A DNA stretch of 64,000 bases from Myxococcus stipitatus DSM 14675 (GTDB lineage: Bacteria > Myxococcota > Myxococcia > Myxococcales > Myxococcaceae), in contig NC_020126.1 of assembly GCF_000331735.1 (NCBI RefSeq), positions 9,737,501-9,801,500 on the forward strand, written 5' to 3'. Within the stretch, counting starts at the first letter, position 1; every line of letters starts with the position of its first letter. Both the position numbers and the translations under genes were made by a program. Under the pieces are notes generated by a model. The model saw nothing but the letters and a program-made list of their open reading frames with translations. It searched no databases and was not told where the DNA came from. Shown piece after piece: positions 18,084 through 25,861 of this stretch.

Positions 18084-18110
18084 CCTGTAAACTTGGGCCT
18101 TTCCTGTAAA
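18084..18110 (+). promoter_or_regulatory. Direct repeat CCTGTAAA x2, 19-bp period
   Basis: CCTGTAAA occurs at 18084-18091 and 18103-18110, 19 bp apart (close to two helical turns), about 60-90 bp before the gene at 18172. This AT-richer patch in a GC-rich intergenic region could be an activator site; this is inference only. Confidence 0.3.
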
Positions 18111-18171
18111 TCAGGTGGGCAGGCAGGCACCTTGAGGCCTACAGCAGGTGCGTCGGTAGCATTCCACGGGC

Positions 18172-18567
18172 ATGGAAGCGACGCGGCGAAACGAGGCGGC
18201 GCTGAGGCACCGGGCGTGGTTGCCCTGGGGCCTGCTCGCCGGAGCGTGTGTGCTGGGCGCCACGGGGGCCTGGGCGGGCTCCCGCTCCATGTCCGCGCTG
18301 GCCGAGCGGCGGACCCAACTGGAGCGGGAAGCCGCCGAGTCCGAGGCCCGCGTGGCGGAGCTCCAGGCGCTGCGCGAGGCCATGGCCCGCCGGCTGAAGG
18401 TGCTGGAGCAGCAGCACCAGGCGGCTCGGGCGGATGCGACGGCGGCCGCGGCGGCCTGCGCGGTGGCCCCCGCCGCCCTCCCGCCCGCACCCGCGGGCCC
18501 CGCGCGCCCGGAGCCGCGCCGTGCGGGCAAGGCCTCCGCGAAGGGCAAGAAGGGCCCTCGCCGCTGA
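18172..18567 (+). CDS. Small membrane-anchored coiled-coil protein
   Basis: A 131-aa protein I do not recognise. A basic N-terminus is followed by one hydrophobic segment (WLPWGLLAGACVLGATGAWAG, about residues 17-37) that could be a signal anchor; residues about 40-85 are Glu/Arg/Ala-rich heptads (LAERRTQLEREAAESEARVA) predicted as a coiled coil; the tail is Pro/Ala-rich and ends in a basic run KKGPRR. It is probably anchored in the inner membrane with the coiled coil in the periplasm. Codon use is typical of its neighbours. It is divergent from the HAD gene. Confidence 0.65.
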   Translation: MEATRRNEAALRHRAWLPWGLLAGACVLGATGAWAGSRSMSALAERRTQLEREAAESEARVAELQALREAMARRLKVLEQQHQAARADATAAAAACAVAPAALPPAPAGPARPEPRRAGKASAKGKKGPRR

Positions 18568-18582
18568 AGACCCCCTGAGGCC

Positions 18583-18596
18583 CCGGTGTCCACCGG
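18583..18596 (+). terminator. Short hairpin after the small coiled-coil gene
   Basis: CCGGTG and CACCGG form a 6-bp stem with a 2-nt loop, followed by an AT-richer stretch (TGTTGAATAAAG). Weak candidate. Confidence 0.3.
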
Positions 18597-18669
18597 TGTT
18601 GAATAAAGTCACGGGCAGGCCGTCTTGGTTCGTGTCGCCCTACCCCGGCCACCGCCCGAGGAGCCCACC

Positions 18670-19542
18670 GTGTTCACGCTTCGTTCGCTGTTGAGTGCCG
18701 TCCTCGCGTTGGGGCTCCTGCTGGGCACCTCCTCCGCGGAGGCGCGCTTCGGCAAGCGCTCGCGGCCCTCGCAGAGCGACTCCCCCCGGAACGACGACAA
18801 GAACGACGACACGCACGAGGCGACGCCCGTGGGCCAGGAGGACTCGGACGACGACGACGCGGAGCGGGAGCGCCGCCGCCGTCGTCGCCGCCATGTCACC
18901 TCCGACCCGGCGGCGGTCGATGTCGGCCTCATCACGTTCATCTTCGCCAGCGGCAATCACCGGCTGAGGGGGGACGAGCCGCGCTACCGGGGCGAGGTCC
19001 GCCAGGAGCGCCACGCGGCGCCCATCTCCTTCCGCGTGGGCCTCCAGGCCGGCCCCGTCCAGCAGAGCGGCGGCGGCGCGGGAGACCTCTTCCTCGGAAT
19101 CGAAGGCCGGCGCTTCGGCATGGACGCCCGCTTCACCGGCATCGCGGTGGACGCCGACGACGGCTCCGACGAGGTCGACAGCATCTCCCTCTGGGAGGCG
19201 CACCTCACGTGGGCCCTCATCTCCCAGGAGCGCGTCCGCCTGCGCGTCGAGGCGGGCCTCAGCGGCGCGCGGGCTCCCGACATCTCCTTCGTGGGCTTCA
19301 GCATGGGCCTGTCCATGGAGGCCTGTCTGGCGGGCCCGCTGGACTTCGAGGCGCGCGTGCAGGCGACGCCCTTCCCCTATCGCCAGGTGGACGCGAGCGC
19401 CGCGCTGGCGCTGCACCTGGGCGCGGTGGTGTTGCGCGGTGGCTACCGCGGCATGCTGCTGGATGACGCGGGCCACGTGGATGGGATTGCCCACCGCGAC
19501 ACGTTCCACGGCCCGTTCGCGGGACTGGGCCTCAGCTTCTGA
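18670..19542 (+). CDS. Exported protein, tandem paralog 1 (possible outer-membrane barrel)
   Basis: A 290-aa protein with a signal peptide (FTLRSLLSAVLALGLLLGTS) and the mature start EARFGKRS. Residues about 30-85 are charged and disordered, with runs of Asp and Arg; the rest alternates hydrophobic and polar residues and ends GPFAGLGLSF, a C-terminal aromatic typical of outer-membrane beta-barrels. I chose the GTG start at 18670 because AGGAG lies about 8 nt upstream and it leads straight into the signal peptide. The next gene encodes a paralog with the same EARFGKRS start and the same DDAGHVDG-like C-terminal motif. Function unknown. Confidence 0.7.
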   Translation: MFTLRSLLSAVLALGLLLGTSSAEARFGKRSRPSQSDSPRNDDKNDDTHEATPVGQEDSDDDDAERERRRRRRRHVTSDPAAVDVGLITFIFASGNHRLRGDEPRYRGEVRQERHAAPISFRVGLQAGPVQQSGGGAGDLFLGIEGRRFGMDARFTGIAVDADDGSDEVDSISLWEAHLTWALISQERVRLRVEAGLSGARAPDISFVGFSMGLSMEACLAGPLDFEARVQATPFPYRQVDASAALALHLGAVVLRGGYRGMLLDDAGHVDGIAHRDTFHGPFAGLGLSF

Positions 19543-19577
19543 GCTGATTCCAGACAGACAGCGGAAGAAGACATCAC

Positions 19578-19614
19578 CGGCCTCGGTCTGGGACCACACT
19601 CCCGGCCGAGGCCG
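19578..19614 (+). terminator. Hairpin between tandem paralogs
   Basis: CGGCCTCGG and CCGAGGCCG form a perfect 9-bp stem with a 19-nt loop, about 35 nt after the first paralog's stop. It suggests that the two paralogs are transcribed separately. Confidence 0.5.
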
Positions 19615-19799
19615 TCGCCGTCTTCAGGATGTCGCGCCGTCAAAGCTGTGCACTTGTCGCGCGACGCGCTGACCACGTTTGCACAGGACCGATTGGCCAA
19701 CGCCCCGCCACCCCCGCGGACCATGGCCGCCAGCGCCCTCCGGCCTTTCAATGTCGCTCCCCGTCATCCCTGTCTGCCTATCAGGAAGAGGAGTGGACC

Positions 19800-20654
19800 T
19801 TGCCATCACCGAAGGCCGTGTTGGGCCCTTTGCTCACCGCCACCCTCTTGTTGGGTTCGAGTCATGCGGAGGCCCGCTTCGGCAAGCGCTCCAGTCCCTC
19901 GTCGTCCAGCGGCAACACCTCTTCGCAAGACCGCTCGCGCACCCATCCCGCCACCGCCATCGGCCAGGAGCACGAGGCTCCGCGGGGGGACGCGCCCCGG
20001 CAGAGGTCCAGACCTGGACGGAGCCCCGTGAGCGGCGCCGTCGTGGGCCCGGGGGCGAGCGCCGCCGCCACGTCGCCCAAGCTGTCCGCCACCTCACGCG
20101 TGGAGCGCAAGCGCGATGAGCCCGTGCCGCTCCTGGTGCGCCTGGGCGTGCAGGGCGACGTCATCAAGGAAGGCGCCTCCATGAGCCTCTTCATGGCACT
20201 GGAGGGGCGACGGATGGGATTGGACACCCGCATCACCGGCATGACGCTCGAGCCCGAGGCCGGCGCCAACCCCCACGGCAAGAAGGACCGCATCACGCTC
20301 TTGAGCGCCCGGGTGACGGCGGCGCTGTGGGCCAGCTCCCGAGGCCGCATGCGCGTGGAGGCAGGCCTGACGAGCGCCCATGCCCCTCATGTCATCTTCG
20401 TGGGCCCCAGCTTCGGCGCCTCCGCGGAGGCGTGCATCGGCCGCTCGCCCCTGGACATCGAGGTGCGGCTGAACGCCACGCCCTTCCCGCACCGGCAGGT
20501 GGACCTCTCGGCGGGCATGGCCCTGCACCTGAGCGCCTTCAACGTGCGCGGCGGCTGGCGCGCGCTGTACCTCAACGACGCCGGACACGTGGACGGCGTC
20601 GAGAACGAGGAGAGCCTCGTGGGCCCGTACCTGGGCGTGGGCCTGACGTTCTGA
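19800..20654 (+). CDS. Exported protein, tandem paralog 2, TTG start
   Basis: A 284-aa paralog of the preceding product: a signal peptide (PLLTATLLLGSSHA) leads to the same EARFGKRS mature start, followed by a low-complexity Ser/Arg/Pro segment and a barrel-like C-terminal half ending NDAGHVDG and GPYLGVGLTF. No ATG precedes the signal peptide at a sensible distance; the TTG at 19800 has GAGGAG exactly 6 nt upstream and is the best start. Conservation between the copies is concentrated in the first mature residues and the C-terminal 150 residues, while the linker differs, as expected after an old duplication. Confidence 0.65.
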   Translation: MPSPKAVLGPLLTATLLLGSSHAEARFGKRSSPSSSSGNTSSQDRSRTHPATAIGQEHEAPRGDAPRQRSRPGRSPVSGAVVGPGASAAATSPKLSATSRVERKRDEPVPLLVRLGVQGDVIKEGASMSLFMALEGRRMGLDTRITGMTLEPEAGANPHGKKDRITLLSARVTAALWASSRGRMRVEAGLTSAHAPHVIFVGPSFGASAEACIGRSPLDIEVRLNATPFPHRQVDLSAGMALHLSAFNVRGGWRALYLNDAGHVDGVENEESLVGPYLGVGLTF

Positions 20655-20673
20655 CCCCACGTCCGGGACACCC

Positions 20674-20701
20674 GCGCGCGGTGGCGTGTCACGCCGCGCG
20701 C
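20674..20701. terminator. Hairpin between convergent genes
   Basis: GCGCGCGG pairs with CCGCGCGC around a 12-nt loop, in the 96-bp gap between the paralog-2 stop and the convergent nucleotidyltransferase stop. It could serve both strands. Confidence 0.5.
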
Positions 20702-20750
20702 GCACCACGGGCCGGAGCCGCCCGACACGCGAGCCCCGGCCCTCGTCTCC

Positions 20751-21443
20751 TCAGTCGTCCGACGCCGCGGCCATGGGCACCGAGCTGCTCCCACCGCCGA
20801 TGTCCGCCACCGTGGTGAGCCCCGGGCCGCGCTTCCCACTCCCCCGGCGCTTGGGCGGCGGCGCCAGCTTCGGCTCCGAGCCGAACAGCCGCTCGTATGT
20901 CTCCGGCCCGTTGATGTTCACAATCACGCCCGGGTCCTTCATGGGCACACGCCGCACCTTCATGCCCTTGAGCACCGCCTCCAACTGGTCGCCGTCCGCC
21001 GCGCGAAGCCGCTCCGCGGCCGCACGCGACATCATCACCGGCCAGCCGGCGGCCCCCTCGAACTCGGGGCGCAAGGCCTCTTCAGAGTCCCCCATCAACT
21101 TGAGCAACGACTTCACCGTGGTGGCCCGGAGCGCGGGCATGTCCACGGGGTGCAACAGCACCACGTCCGCCCCCGCCTCCAGCGCCGCGTCCAGCCCCAC
21201 CTTCACCGACTGCATCTGGCTGTCCCGCCACTGTTCGGACTCCACCAGGTCCAGCCCCGGATGCTGCTCGCGCACGGCCTCCGCGTCCTTCCCCACGACA
21301 CCCAGCACCTGACAGCTCGCCTTTCCAAAGGTCGACGCCAGCGACTGAAGGAAGCTCTTGTCTCCTTCGTGCAGGATGAGCGCCTTGGGGTGGGCCATCC
21401 GCCGGGCCTCGCCCGATGCGAGGATGATCGCCACTGCCTTCAT
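20751..21443 (-). CDS. MobA/MocA-like nucleotidyltransferase
   Basis: A 230-aa NTP-transferase-fold protein resembling molybdenum-cofactor cytidylyl/guanylyltransferases (NTP_transf_3). The N-terminal nucleotide-binding loop is IILASGEARRMAHPKALI, matching LAAG.S.RMG..K with Ala-to-Ser variation; the metal-binding Asp is in VVLLHPVDMPAL. The C-terminal 40 residues are Pro/Lys/Gly-rich and not part of the fold. The start has GGAGG 6 nt upstream. No other cofactor gene is nearby, so a Moco role is only a family-level guess; sugar or other NTP transfer is possible. Confidence 0.75.
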   Translation of the reverse strand: MKAVAIILASGEARRMAHPKALILHEGDKSFLQSLASTFGKASCQVLGVVGKDAEAVREQHPGLDLVESEQWRDSQMQSVKVGLDAALEAGADVVLLHPVDMPALRATTVKSLLKLMGDSEEALRPEFEGAAGWPVMMSRAAAERLRAADGDQLEAVLKGMKVRRVPMKDPGVIVNINGPETYERLFGSEPKLAPPPKRRGSGKRGPGLTTVADIGGGSSSVPMAAASDD

Positions 21444-21654
21444 ACCAAGCCTCCTCCGTCCCCCGGGGAATCGAGTGCCAAGCTGGCCCGGGGCCACCGG
21501 AAACAGGCTGTGACCTCCGCGTGGGATTTTGAGCCCACCCCTCGGTGCGAGCCGTCAGCCAGCCCCCAGTCACTTCGCGCGCCACCTCGCGGGCCCTCCA
21601 CACACAAGAGCGCCCGCTCGCTCGTCCGCACCCACCCGGACTCCTGGTGGCGCC

Positions 21655-21957
21655 TCAGTGCAGCCACCGGTGTGGCGCCGGGGCCCTGCGCCCGGCGGTC
21701 TTTTCTTCCGTCTCCACCCGGGCGCGAGCGGTCAGAATTTCAGCCAACCTCGCCAGGGGGGCAAAGCCAGACAAACGGTGCAGCTCTTGCTGCGAGACCT
21801 GGCCCAACCACGCGCCGTCCCGCCCGTCCACGACGGGGAGCACGTGCACGCCGTGGCGGTGCATGACCTGGAGCGCCGAGAGCACGGTGTCCTCGGGGAA
21901 CAGCGTCACGGCATGTGAAACAAGCAAGTCGAACTCGGAGCTGCGGCACATCGACAC
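21655..21957 (-). CDS. Single CBS-domain protein
   Basis: A 100-aa protein with a CBS-type motif: VSHAVTLFPEDTVLSALQVM then HRHGVHVLPVVDGRDGAWLGQVSQQEL, the usual regulatory adenosyl-ligand fold. Only about one and a half CBS repeats fit, so it probably acts as a dimer. I suggest the GTG at 21957 as start because GGAGG lies 5 nt upstream (itself part of a GGAGGCCTCC palindrome); the ATG two codons later is an alternative. No partner enzyme or channel is adjacent. Confidence 0.6.
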   Translation of the reverse strand: MSMCRSSEFDLLVSHAVTLFPEDTVLSALQVMHRHGVHVLPVVDGRDGAWLGQVSQQELHRLSGFAPLARLAEILTARARVETEEKTAGRRAPAPHRWLH

Positions 21958-22127
21958 GGAGGCCTCCGGAAGGCAGGCGCCAGGCGCGGATGAAACATCC
22001 CGTAGCAAGGGCCTTGCCGGGCCTCGCCCAGGATTTGTTCGCTGACACACAACCCCGGACGGTGGCTCACCGATAATCCCCCTGGCGCAGCGTCCCCCCT
22101 TCGATGCGTCCCAGTGGAGACCCTCCG

Positions 22128-24122
22128 ATGAGCATCAAGTCCCTCCCCTCCTCCACGTCTTCCGCCGCAGCGCGTCGTACCCCCGAGTCCAAGCCCACGC
22201 AGCAGGCGGAGGCGAACAAGCCCAGCCTGCTCGAGCGGATGGGCGAGGGCGTGCGCCACGTCGCGAGCGAGGCGAACCGCCTGGTGGACCGCTTCGAGGC
22301 GAAGCTGCCCAAGCTGTCCCAGCTGGGCCTGCCCTCGCTCGGGGGCGCCAAGGACACGCCGTGGGCGGGCATCACACTCACCGGCAAGCCGCTCCAGATT
22401 CCGCTCGGGAAGCTGCTGGATGTGAACCTGGACGACCTGCGCAAGGTGCTCGAGCGCGTCGTCCCGCCGAAAATCGACGACAAGCAGGGCAAGCAGCTGG
22501 CGGCACAGACCCAGGGATTCCGGGACACCCTGGGGCAGGTGCGCTCGCTGGCGGCGCAGCTGGAGATGTTGCCCGCCTCGCATCCGCGCCACGCGCAGGT
22601 GAAGGCCGCGCTGGAGAAGGCGGAAGGGGAGCTGACGCGGACGACGGGCTACACCCGCGCCACCGCGCCGCGCCCCGGCTCGCTGTGGATGGACCCGCAG
22701 TTCCTGGCGAAGGAGCTGCCCAACGGCCAGCTCCACGCCAGCAAGTTCCCCACGGGGACGCCCGTGACGAAGCCGCCCTCCGCCATGAGCGTGGTGGCCG
22801 GCAACGACGCGGCGAAGGCCGCCGAGTACACCGCGTCGGTCGCCCAGAACCGCGCGGCGGCGGGCATGCCGGTGAAGGGCGGCGAGCCCATGGGCGTGCA
22901 CCTGAGCCTGGAAGGCGGCGGCGGCAAGGGCAAGCGCTACGCGGCCATGTTCGCGGAGATGCGCGACCTGGGGGTGGTGCCGGTGAGCCTGACGGGCACG
23001 TCCGCGGGCTCCATCGCCGCCGCGTTCGCCGCGACGGGCGCCACGCCGAAGCAGATCGAGGACGTGGCCAAGGACCCGCGCCTGGGCAAGCTGTATGACT
23101 TCGACCTGGACATGAAGGACGGCGGCCTGCTCAACGGCGAGGCCGCGTACCAGCTCTTCGACCAGAAGCTGCGCGAGCTGACCGGCATCACCGACCGGCC
23201 CGTCACCTTCGCCGACCTCAAGGTGCCGCTGCAGCTGGTGGCCGCCAAGGCCTACGACAGCGCGGTGCCCAACGGCGGATTCAAGAGCGCGCAGGACCGC
23301 GTCTTCGTCTTCAGCCAGGAGACGACGCCGGACACGCCCGTGGCGCTCGCCATGCGCGCCTCCATGGCCATCCCGGGCGTCTTCGAGCCCGTGCAGATGG
23401 TCGACCCCGTCACCGGCCGGCAGATGCACCTGGTGGACGGCGGCACGCTGGACAACATGCCCATGGGCTACAACAAGAACGACCTGCCGCAGATTGGCGC
23501 GTCGCTCCAGGGCCGCGGCGGCACGCACCCGTCCAACGGCCAGGCCCAGCCCAAGCCCCTGCCCACCGGCCAGCTCGACACGGACGACGTGCTCTGGAAC
23601 GGCTTCAACGGCCTGTCCCTGCTCAAGCAGAACGCCACCGAGGCCCAGGACTGGCGCGACAAGGCGAAGCCCGGCGCCAACCAGTTCATGGTCAGCCTGC
23701 CGACGTGGAACCTGGACAATCCCAAGCAGGGCAACAGCGTGCTGGGCTTCGGCTACGACGCGAAGGTGGACCCCACCCTGGACAAGCAGACCCGCCAGGT
23801 GACGCGCGACTTCCTGCGCGAGTTCATGGACGACATGAAGGTCCCCGGCTCGCGCGGCACCAACATGGTGACGCAGGTGCCCAAGGACCTGCGCTTCAAC
23901 GAGACGGTGGACATCCGCGGCGAGAAGTTCCAGGTGAGCTACGACGGCGGAGACACCGTCACCGCCACCGCGCCCAATGGCAGACGCACCGAGGTCCGCC
24001 TGGGCCAGAAACAAATCGAATCCATCTGGCTGGATGGACAGACGTACCACGACTTCGGCTCGCAGCTGTCTCACGTCCTCAGCGACGTGCGCAGCGTGCG
24101 CCCCTCGTGGTTCCCTTTCTGA
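22128..24122 (+). CDS. Patatin-like phospholipase with long N-terminal extension
   Basis: A 664-aa protein with a patatin catalytic domain in its middle third. The oxyanion loop LEGGGGKGKR is near residues 262-268, the nucleophile elbow GTSAGS has Ser292, and the catalytic Asp is D437 in VDGGTLDN, completing the Ser-Asp dyad of patatin lipases. The first 240 residues contain a Ser/Thr/Pro-rich start and helical segments with no recognisable domain. There is no signal peptide or lipobox. This layout, a cytosolic-start patatin with a flexible N-terminus, resembles secreted effector phospholipases (ExoU-like) as well as intracellular enzymes; no secretion genes are adjacent. The ATG at 22128 has GGAGA 8 nt upstream; one 8 codons earlier is less likely. 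Confidence 0.85.
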   Translation: MSIKSLPSSTSSAAARRTPESKPTQQAEANKPSLLERMGEGVRHVASEANRLVDRFEAKLPKLSQLGLPSLGGAKDTPWAGITLTGKPLQIPLGKLLDVNLDDLRKVLERVVPPKIDDKQGKQLAAQTQGFRDTLGQVRSLAAQLEMLPASHPRHAQVKAALEKAEGELTRTTGYTRATAPRPGSLWMDPQFLAKELPNGQLHASKFPTGTPVTKPPSAMSVVAGNDAAKAAEYTASVAQNRAAAGMPVKGGEPMGVHLSLEGGGGKGKRYAAMFAEMRDLGVVPVSLTGTSAGSIAAAFAATGATPKQIEDVAKDPRLGKLYDFDLDMKDGGLLNGEAAYQLFDQKLRELTGITDRPVTFADLKVPLQLVAAKAYDSAVPNGGFKSAQDRVFVFSQETTPDTPVALAMRASMAIPGVFEPVQMVDPVTGRQMHLVDGGTLDNMPMGYNKNDLPQIGASLQGRGGTHPSNGQAQPKPLPTGQLDTDDVLWNGFNGLSLLKQNATEAQDWRDKAKPGANQFMVSLPTWNLDNPKQGNSVLGFGYDAKVDPTLDKQTRQVTRDFLREFMDDMKVPGSRGTNMVTQVPKDLRFNETVDIRGEKFQVSYDGGDTVTATAPNGRRTEVRLGQKQIESIWLDGQTYHDFGSQLSHVLSDVRSVRPSWFPF

Positions 24123-24193
24123 TTTCGGACGGTTCGCGTGGGCGAATCACGCTCGCGCTGAAACATTGAACCCCCAGACACCTTCACGCACCC

Positions 24194-24214
24194 GGGGCGC
24201 CTTGAGGCGCACCC
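24194..24214 (+). terminator. Hairpin after patatin gene
   Basis: GGG-G-GCGCC pairs with GGCGC-A-CCC around TTGA (8 bp plus one mismatch), about 70 nt after the stop. No T-run. Confidence 0.4.
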
Positions 24215-24262
24215 GGGCGCTGTCGTTACGGTGTTTCACGTTCATCCCCCTGGGAGGTTTCG

Positions 24263-25078
24263 ATGCAAGCGGAGCGAGGGCGGGCCTGGGTGCCCTGGCT
24301 GGTGACGGTGCTGGTGGTGCTGCTCGCGGGCGGCGTGCTGTATCTGGCGCACCGAGGCTCGGCGCAGGCACAGGCGCAGGCCGAGGAGGCGCGCAAGGCG
24401 GCGGACGAGGCCACCGCGCGCACCCGTGACGCGGAGGCGGCGCGCAAGCAGGCGGAGGAGAAGCTGGCGGCGCTGGAGACGGAGCACGCGAAGCTGACCA
24501 CCGAGAAGCAGCAGCTCACGACGGAGAAGGACCAGCTGTCCCAGACGGTGCAGGAGCAGGAGGCGGAGCTGGCCAAGCTCAAGGCCACCTACGACGACCT
24601 CCAGGACAAGATGAAGGCGGAGATCGCCGAGGGCGCCATCAAGCTGTCGCAGGCGCAAGGCCGCATCCAGGTGGACCTGGTGGACAAGGTGCTCTTCGAC
24701 TCCGGCGACGCGAGCATCAGCAAGCGCGGCCAGGAGGTCCTCAAGCGCCTGGGCGGCGTGCTGGCCAAGGTGGATGACAAGTCCATCCAGGTGTCGGGGC
24801 ACACGGATGACTCGCCGCCGTCGCAGAAGCTCCAGGCCACCTTCCCCACCAACTGGGAGCTGTCCGTGGCGCGCGCCGTCAACGTGGTGCGCTTCCTCCA
24901 GGAGCAGGGCGGCGTGCCGTCCCGCAGGATGATCGCCGCGGGCTACGGCGAGACGCGCCCCATCTCCGCCAACGCCACCCCGCAGGGGCGCGCCCGCAAC
25001 CGGCGCATCGAGGTCCTCCTCATCCCGGACCTCAAGGCCGCGAAGACTCCGGCGAAGACCGCCCGGAGCCAGCGCTGA
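24263..25078 (+). CDS. Membrane-anchored coiled-coil protein with OmpA/MotB peptidoglycan-binding domain
   Basis: A 271-aa protein. Residues about 8-31 (WVPWLVTVLVVLLAGGVLYL) form a single membrane anchor; residues about 35-125 are an Ala/Glu/Lys heptad coiled coil with several short repeats (LTTEKQQLTTEKDQL); residues about 135-260 form an OmpA-like domain with LFDSGDASISKRGQEVLKRL, the peptidoglycan-contact motif ELSVARAVNVVRFL, and the closing GRARNRRIEVLL. It should span the periplasm and bind the cell wall, like MotB or OmpA-type linkers. It is not next to a motor gene. GGGAGG lies about 8 nt before the start. Confidence 0.85.
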   Translation: MQAERGRAWVPWLVTVLVVLLAGGVLYLAHRGSAQAQAQAEEARKAADEATARTRDAEAARKQAEEKLAALETEHAKLTTEKQQLTTEKDQLSQTVQEQEAELAKLKATYDDLQDKMKAEIAEGAIKLSQAQGRIQVDLVDKVLFDSGDASISKRGQEVLKRLGGVLAKVDDKSIQVSGHTDDSPPSQKLQATFPTNWELSVARAVNVVRFLQEQGGVPSRRMIAAGYGETRPISANATPQGRARNRRIEVLLIPDLKAAKTPAKTARSQR

Positions 25079-25090
25079 CGCGAAAGCCGG

Positions 25091-25669
25091 CTACTTCTTC
25101 TTCACGGACTCCAGCATCTTGCGGAAGGCCTTCTCCGAGGCCGCGACCGTCTTCTCCGGGCCGGTCAGCTTGAAGAAGATGGCGCCCTCGGAGCCTTCGA
25201 CGATGGCGCCCAGCAGGCGGTAGCCGGGCTTCGGGGTGGACGGGCCCATCATGGGCCCGCCGCCCATGTACGTGCCCTTCACGTCCACCGTCGTCACGGG
25301 CATCCCGTTGAGCTTCTCCGACTTCGTCTTGGCCACGCCGTCCACCGGCTTGCCGTCCGCCGTCTGGAACTGGCCCAGCCACCGCTTCACGTTGGCGTCC
25401 ACCGCGCCGCCCTGGCCCGGGCCGAAGTAGAACACCGCCAACTCGCCCCCTTCCGTGTCCCCCTTCGCCGCGGGCAGCTTGTACGTCGCCGCGCGCATCG
25501 GCCGAGCCCCCTGCGCCGCCCACTCCGAAGGCGCCGTCCACGTCAGCCCGCCCGCCTCCGGCGCCGCCGTCCCCTGCGCCGCGGACTCCTGCGCCGCGGG
25601 CCGCGTCGGACTGTTCGCGGACGCCCCCATCGACATGCACATCACCAGCACACTCAGCAGTCGGTTCAT
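25091..25669 (-). CDS. Exported protein of unknown function
   Basis: A 192-aa protein I cannot assign. It has a probable signal peptide (NRLLSVLVMCMSMGASA), an Ala-rich linker, and a compact domain from GLTWTAPSEW to the end with an alpha/beta pattern (MRAATYKLPA, LAVFYFGPGQGG, YRLLGAIVEG, IFFKLTGP, then helix ASEKAFRKMLESVKKK). The pattern is that of small periplasmic proteins with a PsbP-like or SRPBCC-like fold, but this is speculative. It converges tail-to-tail with the OmpA-domain gene, 12 nt apart. Confidence 0.6.
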   Translation of the reverse strand: MNRLLSVLVMCMSMGASANSPTRPAAQESAAQGTAAPEAGGLTWTAPSEWAAQGARPMRAATYKLPAAKGDTEGGELAVFYFGPGQGGAVDANVKRWLGQFQTADGKPVDGVAKTKSEKLNGMPVTTVDVKGTYMGGGPMMGPSTPKPGYRLLGAIVEGSEGAIFFKLTGPEKTVAASEKAFRKMLESVKKK

Positions 25670-25828
25670 CCGCCCAGCGTAGCGGCGATTGCGTGCTGCG
25701 CAGTGTGTCAAAGACAGTCGGTCCCACCGAGCCATACGCCGATGCATGACTGACACGACGCGTCAAGTCCCATCGCTTTCGGCCAACCCTCGGACGTGGT
25801 ACGCCACCCGACTGTCACCTAGTCCTGT

Positions 25829-25844
25829 AGTCCAATCTTGGACT
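25829..25844 (+). promoter_or_regulatory. Inverted repeat AGTCCAA-TC-TTGGACT before lipase gene
   Basis: A perfect 7-bp inverted repeat with a 2-nt centre lies 17 nt upstream of the lipase-like gene start and immediately before its ribosome binding site; another AGTCC copy lies 8 bp further upstream (25821). It could be a repressor operator or a leader hairpin controlling the lipase-FadL pair. Confidence 0.45.
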
Positions 25845-25861
25845 CGGAGGGGGTTGTATCC

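Noticed and set aside
18841..18895. CGCCGCCGTCGTCGCCGCC-type trinucleotide run as a microsatellite
   Set aside because: It encodes the Asp/Arg-rich disordered segment of the exported paralog and is expected from codon bias.
21906..24074. 722-codon minus-strand frame across the patatin gene
   Set aside because: Antisense shadow; the plus strand carries the complete patatin catalytic motifs.
24194..24214. CACCCGGG direct repeats around the hairpin as a possible attachment site
   Set aside because: No integrase, tRNA or mobile-element gene nearby; the repeats are short and GC-rich, and the hairpin explanation suffices.
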